Of a DNA stretch of 64,000 bases, positions 1 through 9,645 are shown piece after piece (position 1 is the stretch's first letter; each line of letters starts with the position of its first letter). The DNA lies in assembly GCF_021130785.1 (NCBI RefSeq), contig NC_060210.1, positions 185,848,001 through 185,912,000 of the forward strand. Reading direction: 5' to 3'. The position numbers and the translations under genes were made by a program. Under the pieces are notes generated by a model, which ran no database searches, was not told the DNA's origin, and saw only the letters and a program-made list of their open reading frames with translations. Origin of the DNA: Homalodisca vitripennis (lineage: Eukaryota > Arthropoda > Insecta > Hemiptera > Cicadellidae).

Positions 1-1064
1 TGTGATCCTAATACTGCATTCCAACTTAGAAACACTTTTTATGGTCGGTTTCACAGCGTGAATCAAAGAAAATTCTCGCATATCAAAATACCTTTGTCAA
101 TCTAGTATGAGTAACTACTACTAAACCTGTGAGCTTGTTCCGAAAGCAGTTAAACACAACGGCGGTAGTGGATATGAACAATATCGTATAAAACGTGTAT
201 GGTGACGGAATAACAGTAGAACTATTATTTACGACCACTATATTTTTATAATTTATTGCACGCGAATACCGAGCCGGTACCTGGGCCGTCGAGAAACTCC
301 GTTTTATTAGTGGCAATAAAATCCGTAGACAAGTTTTACAACTCGAGTTTATGCGAGTTCATACTGCGTTTTACACTGGGGAATGCTACGTAATGTTGGA
401 CACTGCATTACTTGAGCGGAACAAGTGAATTAATTCTAGTTCTTTGGAATTTTATTGTTCCTTTATCACAAGAACGTGATGTTAAGGCGGTAAAGTGCGC
501 CAGCTCGAATGCTTCGATTCAATAATTTGGTTTTTTGAGATCAACTTATTTGACGAAAGTTTTCCGCAGGTAAAATAGAAATCTAGAAACATTGTATTCG
601 CCCTACAGATTATGTAAGTTGCATTTTATTTATAAATTATGAGAATTTTAATTATGAATATGGAGGACTTTGATAAATGAAGTTGTTAGTGTAACTAGTG
701 AATGAAGAATAGCCTCGTTAGTTCCATGATCGACTTACAGTCTCAACCACTAAAACTGCTAATAATATTATTTTCATATTCTAGGAACTCCTGATAACCC
801 GTCGGGAGGGGGGGGGAAGTGAGTTAGAGCATCAGTTTTCGAAAAACGACGGTTCACCAATTTGACAGAAATATGTTTTATAAAAAATTATCCCGTATTT
901 CTAACTGGTATTAATGTCGGGCTGAGTTTGTGTTGACACATGTAGTGTATTTAGTCGATATATTCTTTGTGATTGTGGTGCCAAAAATTCGTTAGCCTAC
1001 TCGTTAAAAAGAACTTGTATGTCCGCAAAATATTGTTCCTCTCAGTCAGTTTTACGCGTAGACC
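1..1064. other. AT-rich DNA, no gene recognised
   Basis: No convincing coding region. The longest open stretch is a 77-codon minus-strand frame at 83-316 without recognisable domains and with a composition no different from its surroundings. A short GTCGGG motif followed by a run of G at about 799-817 resembles the CCCGTCGGG ends of a dispersed repeat also seen near 33.4 kb and 45.8 kb. Confidence 0.5.
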
Positions 1065-2210
1065 GAGAGTTCCGAGAACAGTACACACCAGGGTTAGATC
1101 AGTTTCTCTCTTGACGGAGAGTTCCGAGAACAGTACACACCAGGGTTAGATCAGTTTCTCTCTTGACGGAGAGTTCCGAGAACAGTACACACCAGGGTTA
1201 GATCAGTTTCTCTCTTGACGGAGAGTTCCGAGAACAGTACACACCAGGGTTAGATCAGTTTCTCTCTTGACGGAGAGTTCCGAGAACAGTACACACCAGG
1301 GTTAGATCAGTTTCTCTCTTGACGGAGAGTTCCGAGAACAGTACACACCAGGGTTAGATCAGTTTCTCTCTTGACGGAGAGTTCCGAGAACAGTACACAC
1401 CAGGGTTAGATCAGTTTCTCTCTTGACGGAGAGTTCCGAGAACAGTACACACCAGGGTTAGATCAGTTTCTCTCTTGACGGAGAGTTCCGAGAACAGTAC
1501 ACACCAGGGTTAGATCAGTTTCTCTCTTGACGGAGAGTTCCGAGAACAGTACACACCAGGGTTAGACCAGTTTCTCTCTTGACGGAGAGTTCCGAGAACA
1601 GTACACACCAGGGTTAGATCAGTTTCTCTCTTGACGGAGAGTTCCGAGAACAGTACACACCAGGGTTAGATCAGTTTCTCTCTTGACGGAGAGTTCCGAG
1701 AACAGTACACACCAGGGTTAGATCAGTTTCTCTCTTGACGGAGAGTTCCGAGAACAGTACACACCAGGGTTAGATCAGTTTCTCTCTTGACGGAGAGTTC
1801 CGAGAACAGTACACACCAGGGTTAGATCAGTTTCTCTCTTGACGGAGAGTTCCGAGAACAGTACACACCAGGGTTAGATCAGTTTCTCTCTTGACGGAGA
1901 GTTCCGAGAACAGTACACACCAGGGTTAGATCAGTTTCTCTCTTGACGGAGAGTTCCGAGAACAGTACACACCAGGGTTAGATCAGTTTCTCTCTTGACG
2001 GAGAGTTCCGATAACAGTATACACCAGCGATGAATCACTTTGTCCCCTTCAACGAGAATTCCGACAATAGCAGACACCAGCGATGAATCATTTTGTCCCC
2101 TTCAACGAGAATTCCGGCAATAGCAGACACCGGCGATGTATCAGATTGTTCCCTTGACCTAGAGTTCCAAGAACAGCAGCCACCAAGGATGGAGGTTGTT
2201 CACATTGTAA
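1065..2210. repeat. 52-bp tandem array (about 22 units)
   Basis: The unit starts GAGAGTTCCGAGAACAGTAC and is 52 bp. Units 1-18 (1065-2000) fill exactly 936 bp with one visible substitution, a C at about 1567. Four diverged 52-53-bp units follow (starting near 2001, 2054, 2107 and 2159) and decay into unique sequence near 2210. The near-identity of the block against the diverged right edge indicates recent expansion or homogenisation. There are no spacers, so this is a minisatellite. A 150-codon frame at 2093-2545 starts inside the diverged units and is not supported as a gene. Confidence 0.97.
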
Positions 2211-2910
2211 GGACTGGATCTTGGCCTTACCTCTCTGCCTGGCTGCTTTTCCAAGCTATCTTTTACTCGCTCATAAGCACACGCTTGATTGCCATGCATC
2301 TGATGCGTAATACTGTTTTGTTAACATTGTTTTTGTTTTCAAGTAAAATGCTGTATTCAATTCATGCCCATAGTACCGACAAAAATAAATCTATCACTCC
2401 TGTGGATGGAAAAATGGCATGTATTCCTCTGTCTGTCCACACGTTATCTCGAAAAAAAAAACTATTAGAAAGAAGCTTTATTTATATATTAACAACAGTA
2501 AGTTCGATGATGGTGCATGTCACTCCATGGGATTTTGCTAAGTGAATGAGCAGAATGAATAAATAAATAAATTAGTGAACTCGCTGAGAACAATCATATG
2601 ACATTTTAGCTTGTGATATATTAACATATGTAGATTATTCACGCAGTAAAAAGACAAAAGTAATAGAGTGGAAGCCATTGTAAGAAGTGGGTGACAAAAT
2701 CTGCAATGTTGGAAATGTTGCATTCAACCTTAGGAAACCCTGTTTCGTGACACGTGGTGTGGCATACGCTTACCTTATAATAGATACAGAAAATAAGGTA
2801 GCAAGCAATGTTGTTCATTTCAAATTTAGACCAAACTAGTTTTACGCGTATATACTCTTTTTACACTTCAGTGTGTAGAATGTAAGTTCAAATGTTGGAT
2901 AATATAACAT
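2211..2910. other. Unique AT-rich DNA
   Basis: No recognised element. It contains the 3' part of an open frame that begins in the 52-bp array (ends 2545) and encodes a leucine- and serine-rich peptide with no known motif. The frame is probably chance. Confidence 0.4.
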
Positions 2911-3000
2911 ACGGACCTGACCGTAGCGTAGGGGTAAGCTTGTGGCTCTCTAACCGAGGTTACGGGTTCGATTTCAGGGAAGCCCAAGAAAAATTTGCTC
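2911..3000 (+). repeat. tRNA-derived SINE head (or decayed tRNA)
   Basis: An A-box-like motif TAGCGTAGGGGT (2924-2935) and a B-box-like motif GGGTTCGATTTC (2964-2975) have the spacing of a type-2 internal RNA polymerase III promoter. The segment resembles a tRNA D-arm and T-arm, but the T-stem does not pair properly (ACGGG against TCAGG) and no acceptor stem closes, so a functional tRNA gene is unlikely. A tRNA-like head with an unrelated A-rich continuation is typical of insect SINEs. The 3' limit of the element was not found. Confidence 0.65.
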
Positions 3001-3594
3001 AAAACATGGATTTGGACAGTTTTTTCTTAAAAGCGTGTGGTGCACTCAATTTAAATTCATAATGGCGTCGAAAGAATTACTGAAACGTTCCTTCATTAAA
3101 TTGTGTCTGTTTTTGTTCTAATGTGCGTGTAATTGTGCTTTTGGAATTCCAGCTGCGTTTTTGTGCGTGCATTAATTAGTATTACATTAGCATATTTAGC
3201 ATTTATTAGAATAGCATTAACGTTTCAGCCTTGTTTCAATGGACCTCTTCACGGTTCGTCAATTTTATGTTTTTAAACAAACTTAAAACCTTATGATCGT
3301 TTATTTCTTTTGTGGGCCATATGATTTTATTATGCATATAAATTTAGAGAGTTCTTTATTCGGAGTCGTTATCCTAAAAAAAACCCCAAGGGTTTTTAAG
3401 GAGGACCTTTTATTGGCCAGGTTGGTCTCTTAGTCGCAGTCAAATTGTGTGTCAAACACAGGTGTCGTTACTTACCATCTCGAATTTCGATTTATTCGGT
3501 TTGTTAATTGAAATTTTCCTTTCACTGATGCATTGTCACCTTCACTGGGTAACGTTTTCTTAGAACGTATTTTAATAATTGACGACCCTTAAAT
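3001..3594. other. AT-rich DNA, possible SINE body
   Basis: No gene seen. The first part may be the body of the tRNA-like SINE. A short palindrome around AACCCCAAGGGTTTTT at about 3382-3398 is the only local structure noticed. Confidence 0.3.
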
Positions 3595-3922
3595 TATTTA
3601 ATTTTTCGGATATTGACAACTTCCTGACCTACGCGTGTCTCATCGCTCTGGTATGATTTAAAACCATGGTTAGGAACGCTGTTAAGTGTCCAACGCTTGT
3701 ACGAGTTTATGGCGTGTAACTGGGAGACCGCACAATCAGAAGAAGACTTACTCTCGAATTGAGGTGGGAAAAACATTGGCGATGGATGGAGCAGAGTGTG
3801 TGTCATAATGTATGTATGAATGAGAGTTCAAGGTAGCATGTGTGTCAACATTATTAGATACTTGACGTTTACTATACAAATGTACTTTTTGTCTCCGCAA
3901 TAAATACTTGACTATTGACTAA
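3595..3922 (+). mobile_element. LINE 3' end fragment, family with TATTGAC tail
   Basis: This is the 3' terminal part of a non-LTR retrotransposon. The left portion aligns with the C-terminal codons of the reverse-transcriptase ORF found in reverse orientation at 6441-6990, including the segment encoding an E-F-M-A end, but here the reading frame is broken. A matching 3' UTR follows with shared blocks (GAGACCGCA, ACTCTCGAATTGAGGTGGGA, GGAGCAGAGTG, TACAAATGTACTTTTTGTC). It ends AATAAATACTTGACTATTGACT, a polyadenylation-like signal with a short tandem tail typical of jockey/CR1-like LINEs. It is strongly 5' truncated. Confidence 0.8.
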
Positions 3923-4640
3923 ATTTAACCTAGATTGTAGATATGTGTCAGATCAGTTATCCACCTGTCGAAGGGATCGGATCGCACATTTTGAAACGTC
4001 GCAACAATATTTTTTTATTATATGCGGTCAAGCATGGCGTGGTTTTTATTACACGTTTTTTCAAGCCAAAGGTTACTTGGCATCAGTATCTTTTGTCTGG
4101 TAAAAATCACGCAGTTTTCACTAATCAACCTGCAGGTTCAAAAGCAAAATCGGAAGACTTCAGGTATAAAGTTGGCACTCCTGCGGCAGACAGTGATGAT
4201 AAGCTGAGAATAACCGCTTATTAAACGATGAGAAGGTTACATAATTCCAGGAAAATACGCTAATAATGGAGCCCGGTTGTATAAGCAGCGGTAAACTACT
4301 AACGACCGGTCCACACAATGAGCAGACGACACACCGGGGAGAGAATTAATGATGCGCTCTAGCTCGCCGGTACCACCTGTGGCGCTTTGTTTATCCGCCG
4401 TGCTCCACAACACAGGACGTGTTATTTCAGACGTGTAATAATGGACGTCGATAATCCAAATGGAATATCTTGTAAACAGTATATTTTAACTTTGTATACA
4501 CAAACGTTAGCCAAACAAAGCTGGGGCGTTATTATCTTTGTCATTTTCTCTTCATACAATATTGTTTGAAACGGTATTTATGAATGCTTTTAATGTTACC
4601 GAGTTTTTGGAATTTGACTGGGATGTAGGTGGAAAACCGC
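3923..4640. other. Unrecognised region with a 93-codon frame
   Basis: Directly after the LINE tail, a 93-codon plus-strand frame (3943-4224) is open. It has no recognisable domain, its start lies a few bases after the transposon end, and an overlapping frame is also open, so chance is the likeliest explanation. The 4300-4390 stretch is more GC-rich than its surroundings but shows no gene. Confidence 0.3.
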
Positions 4641-4814
4641 AAATTTAAGTAAAGTCGCAAGACTGTTTGATTGTAATTTTTGAGTGTGATCCTGATGTGG
4701 TGAGAATGCACAAAATTTTAGCTCCGAGACTTTCAAATTGACGGTTGCTATACATTTGAATAATGCCTCTGCAATAAACTCTTTGATTGATTGATTGATT
4801 GATTGAATGCGTGA
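4641..4814 (+). mobile_element. Probable retroposon 3' end with (GATT)n tail
   Basis: The sequence ends with GCAATAAACTCTTTGATT followed by about four GATT repeats to 4805. An AATAAA signal immediately before a short tandem tail is the usual 3' end of a jockey/CR1-type LINE or its SINE partner. No coding part was recognised upstream, so the 5' limit is a guess. A 17-base T run follows near 4819-4834. Confidence 0.45.
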
Positions 4815-6440
4815 ACTATTTTTTTTTTTTTTTATGTTAGCATAATTGATTCCTTTGATTGTTGAGAATTGAAAGATATGAACTCTGATAAATATTAAAA
4901 AGAGACAAATTATTGAGGATGTGAGATACACAAGTGGGTTAAAATTGATGCCAACTCAACCGACGTAGTTTTTCTCCTCTCACAAACGTGGCTCCGCACA
5001 AGTAGAATAAAACTATCTTGCAAGATGGATAGCCTATCCTGTGATTCAGTTCTGGTGAATTTCTATTCTATCCACTGTATATCTTATAGAAATACCCCTA
5101 AACATGTTGAGTGTGTGATGTCCAACTATTAATAACTTGACGCGCTAAGGAAACCAAATTTCCTCGCAAGTGAGCACGAAGAAAGACTTTTAAGGACAGT
5201 CTTTTATTATATCATCGTACTTACAAAGTTGGTTAGATACTTGGGAGCTGGTAATTTTACGCAAGCTCTACTCTTATGGACATGATTACTTAGTAATAGA
5301 TAGCATATAAAATAAATTTTACAAAAAAAAACTTTCAAAGGCAGGACTTAAACCATAAACATTGCCATTTACTTTCATACAATCAACATGATTTCCAATA
5401 TATTTCTACGAAAGTGACTGGTGTATCCAACTTATTGATTTTACACATCGTGCATTTCAAGAACACAACAGTTGATGATATAATTGTTATTGTTTTTATT
5501 GAACTATCTAAGATCATTATTATTATTGACCTTGTTTTTTTCTATTGTAATTTTATAAAATGGCTGGTGTTTTAAATTTAATTTTTCCAAGTGATTAATA
5601 TCTCGAAAAATATCAAGAAAATTGCATGGATATTAAAGAAACTTTACAAGTAAGCAAGTAAACACAATATTGAGGAAGTAATGCAAATAATTTCATAGTA
5701 TTCTTGTGTTTTGCATTTACAAACACCGAACTGCAGTTTTAATCGTTAATGAATATGGCAATACTGTAATTTAAATCCTGCCCAAGTGTTTCGCTTCGTA
5801 ATGTGACCCGATTAAATCTAATGTTATAAATATAACAGCATCAAAATGTATGTATATTATATAACAATAATATATACAAGTAGTCGTATTAAACACACTT
5901 ATCATCCTGAAACTAAACATTCTCAGACGTTTCTTGAAGTTTCCTTGTTTACGTTTGATTCGAAATGTAGTAAATTACTTTGTTGTAGGTTTACTGTTTA
6001 AAATATAATGTGAAATAAAACGAAACGCGTTAAGTTTAACACCACTGTTACGGTCCTATAAGTTTAAAAATTTCAGAGTTCGTGGAAGAATAAGGTCTTA
6101 CGGCGGAAATCCGTTTGTAAGTGGAGGATTAAAATATCAAAGAAGCCGCGTCCCGCCAGCGACGCCTGCCCGTTTCCGTAGTAACCGCCGCGACAGGCTA
6201 TCAAACCTTGGAAGATTTACTTTATAATGTTCCGATTGTTAGATTGTCGACTTTATGCCATTGCTGCATCATCTCAATGAATTTCCTTTGTGTGCACACA
6301 TGTGTATTACTTGATTTGGGTGGTTCGCTCCTTATTATAGTGAATTTCAACGTATTTTGTAAGAAATAAATTGTGCCCAATTAAGAATGTTGAAATACTG
6401 TAGTATGTACTCGTATATGTGTGCCCACATTGATTTTCAA
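4815..6440. other. AT-rich DNA, no gene recognised
   Basis: No coding region supported. A GC-rich patch at 6140-6200 stands out. It contains GTTTCCGTAGTAACC at about 6173-6187, close to the imperfect palindrome bound by RFX proteins (X-box). This is one site only and remains suggestive. Confidence 0.35.
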
Positions 6441-6990
6441 CAGTCAGTAGTCAAATATTTATTGTGGAGATAAAAAGTACATTTGTATAGGAAATATCAA
6501 GTACTTTGACACACATTCCACATCGAACTCTCATTTATACATACATTTTGACACTTCACTCTGCTCCATCGTCAATTTTTTCCCACCTCAATTCGAGAGT
6601 AAGTCTTCTAATTATGCGGTCTCCTAGATATACGCCATAAACTCGTTCACGCTATAAAACGCGTTCGACACTAGACAGCGTTTCAAACTGGTTTTAAATG
6701 CTTTAAGCGTAGGCGAATTTTTAATTTCATTTGGCAAGTTGTTGATGAGATGAACCCCTGCCTGGTGGACAAACGTTCATGAACTACCACCCTGTGTCTC
6801 CTGGTTCGGTAGTTTTTCTACCTCTTGTCTCGTACGAGTGAACATCTCGTCCGTTGGTCAAGGTACATTTAAACATACAATATGACTTTTTTTTAATGTA
6901 TACATTTGGCAGGGTCAACAGTTGTAATCTTTTGAAAACTGGCTTGCACGACTGTCCTAATATTAATTTGCAAACTGTCAAAATTTTGCA
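6441..6990 (-). pseudogene. LINE reverse-transcriptase C-terminal remnant plus 3' UTR
   Basis: This is the minus-strand 3' end of a jockey/CR1-like LINE. From 6981 downward one frame encodes a segment matching the usual post-RT region (FKRLQLLTLPNVYI, then DVHSYETRGRK). A frameshift near 6800 moves to a second frame encoding LINNLPNEIKN and FYSVNEFMAYI before a stop near 6628. These motifs are hallmark C-terminal blocks of this LINE group; the truncated LINE at 25 kb ends with the comparable FYSLNEFM. The 3' UTR runs to 6441 and ends with AATAAATATTTGACTACTGACTG in minus-strand sense. It is 5' truncated, frameshifted and not functional. It is the same family as the opposite-strand copy at 3595-3922. 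Confidence 0.85.
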
Positions 6991-7158
6991 TTCTAATTTT
7001 AATTAACACCTTACGTTCAGCGAACTATGTATATCAAATTACAGGACATAACAGAAAATACAGAATTACAAATTACAGAAATGCAGTATTGACCATTGGA
7101 TTTGAATCCATATATAAAACTTTCCCTGATTCGATTAAGAAAAATTGATAAAAACGTT

Positions 7159-7885
7159 GATTAGCTACCGTTCTGCGCGACTGTCAGCAAATCAACCAGT
7201 TGGCAGTTATTGAAGTTCATCCTAAAAAAGTTTAATTAACTGTATTCGTTCGTACGCTGTAAAACAGTGGTTAACTTAACAGTCGGTTGTGCAGACGAAA
7301 AAATACAGACTGGTTTCCTGATGATTAATTGCGCGTAGTCGACAGTCGATCAATCAATCCTCAAGTAGTGGTGTACAGCTGATTAGCTACCGTTCTGCGC
7401 GACTGTCAGCAAATCAACCAGTTGGCAGTTATTGAAGTTCATCCTAAAAAAAGTTTAATTAACTGTATTCGTTCGTACGCTGTAAAACAGTGGGTAAATT
7501 AACAGTCGGTTGTGCAGACGAAAAATACAGACTGGTTTCCTGATGATTAATTACGCGTAGTCGACAGTCGATCAATCAATCCTCAAGTAGCGGTGTACAG
7601 CTGATTAGCTACCGTGCTGAAGTTACTCTCCGGAACTCGTCCTCTTGACAGTCATTGAAGTTTGTCCTGAAAGTTCAGTTGACAGTTCCCGTACGTTGTA
7701 AAACAGTGGGTAATATTCGAGTCGGTTGATGCTGTCCTGACTGTGCAGACGAGATTCTACAGACTGGTTTCCTCGTGATTAATTACGCGTAGACAGCAGT
7801 CGATCAATCAAACCTCAAGTAGTGGCGTACAGCTGATTAGCTACCGTGCTGTTTCGATTCTCTGGAACTCGTTAAGGTGAATCCC
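7159..7885. repeat. 222-bp tandem repeat, 3.2 units
   Basis: Units start with GATTAGCTACCG at 7159, 7381, 7603 and 7835, giving periods of 222, 222 and 232 bp. Units 1 and 2 are nearly identical. Unit 3 is diverged in its middle, and the fourth is a stub of about 50 bp. No ORF spans the array. Confidence 0.95.
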
Positions 7886-9560
7886 CATTGACAGTTCAAG
7901 AGATAGCATGACAATCAATGCAGTGCTATATATTATCGCGCTTTTCACTTGGATTCTAGAGCTATTATGCGCCTGGTCGTCTTTCGTTATTCAATTTTCT
8001 TTTTACTAATTTCATAAAATGTTTAATTTCTAATAATTGTGTGGTATTACATTTATTATTATAACAACATTAATTCAATGTCTTTGCCATGCGTGAATTA
8101 TGTACATTTACATTCTAAACTATCTAAATTTCTACATTTTCTCTCAGGTGAGTATTCTCAACATCCGTACCATTTATGGTATTCCTAAATTCCAGCCTGG
8201 GGCATTTTGGCATTCTAATTATCTCTCCGGTATTGTAAACTCCAATATTTTAGACTCTTCTATGAAATTACTAAGTCTCATAATCACGGAATTCTTAAGT
8301 TTTTAATATCTTTTGAACATTAAAAATCCTTTGAAATTCAAGTTAACCAGATTTATACAGAAATGATTCTTATCAAAATGGTCTACACTGCATGAATACG
8401 TTTATATTACATCTCCTTAAATTACTTAAAGATGTGTCTAGTAGCTTTTAATTTACTTTATGTATGAATTAGATACAGAACATTTATTTTCTGTAACTAT
8501 TTTGTAATAAATATTTTGTAAAGACAAGTGTAGTTATTGCTTTCCAACATCTTTCACACGTTGTAGAAGAAAAGTTAAAACTTCGTAGATCTTGCTGATT
8601 CCGTTCAGCAATATATACTACTTTATGAATTATAAGAAAATCCATAAAACTTCGTAGGCACTATAAATTGCCTGGTGTAATGCGGTGGACGTCTGGTTGT
8701 TATAGCTTAAGTTAGTGGCACATTAAAAAACACTATTATTACGTATACGACTTTTGCTTTGATTGTTTCATTATTCGATTGCATAAGAATTATAAGTAGG
8801 TATACGCTTTATGAAACGCGTTATAAGTTGAACTAACTCCGTTTCAAATCATGCCTTGCTCTTGAAATGAAAAAAATTGGCACTCTTAGGCCCTATTTAC
8901 TCTATGTTTTATTAAATAAAAGCTCTCTTGACAGTATTGTTGAAAATCGTTTTCAACTTAAGCTCTAATTATTTAATTATCCGTCCTACGATGTGCTGAT
9001 TGCAGGAAGCTACGACCCCTCTAACTGACGAATGGCCCTCGCAATTGCTTGACAACAGAAGATAATTTACTACTAATTGGTTTTTAACTGGCTAAGCTAC
9101 GTTTCATTATTATTTTAAAGGTATAATATAGCACCTCTGTTATATATACGAATAAGTACTGTTACAATGTGAACAATTAAATGATTGCAGGAGATATCAC
9201 TAATAAATTTCGTCTAATTATTTCCCGCGAGGGAAGTTAACGTATTATCTGTAGCTCCCGCTACGGAGCCACGGCACGCACAAGTCGCTGTGTCACAGCA
9301 GACTCCGATCTGCTCTAGTTGTCCCAATTATCCCTTTGTTACGTTATCAACAGAAACGTTTGGTAATACAGTTGCAATTCCAACAAATTACAAAACAAAA
9401 TTATTGGTTACTACGGGTGTTTAATTCTAATTTATGAGCAACCGAGTGTTCTACACATAACGTAGCTATATCCTGCGTAGCATTTGGTTATTTGGTTGTC
9501 GCAGACTTGACTACGGATAAACTAGACAGGCGTCTTTTGTAATCTAAATTTCTCCGACTT
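7886..9560. other. AT-rich DNA, no gene recognised
   Basis: A 68-codon frame at 8100-8306 contains TTTCTCTCAGGTGAGT, which fits either a splice acceptor or a donor at 8148, but its peptide resembles nothing known. A short GC-richer stretch at 9228-9330 is not open over a useful length. Confidence 0.35.
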
Positions 9561-9645
9561 TATTGGATCTCTTCAGAGGACATGGAAGTTTTGTATGCGG
9601 TTGTACGAAGTGGAAGGTGAAGTGGAGCCAGACGCTCAGCATTCC
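9561..9645. repeat. Degenerate end of foldback MITE family A
   Basis: The sequence contains GGATCTCTTCAGAGGACATG and GTGGAAGGTGAAGTGGAGCC, followed by CTCAGCATTC. This matches the right arms of the better copies at 12541, 55145 and 63371 (GAAGGTGAACTGGAGCTAA, CTCAACATTC). Only one arm is recognisable. Confidence 0.5.

Noticed and set aside
1065..2000. Regular repeats resembling a CRISPR array
   Set aside because: The 52-bp units are contiguous with no unique spacers, and the window is eukaryotic.
2093..2545. 150-codon frame
   Set aside because: It starts inside diverged units of the 52-bp array and has no recognisable domain or conserved feature.
2911..3000. Functional tRNA gene
   Set aside because: The T-stem and acceptor stem do not pair, so a SINE head or decayed tRNA fits better.
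6173..6187. RFX X-box regulatory site
   Set aside because: A single motif with at least one mismatch and no neighbouring gene is too weak for a feature call.
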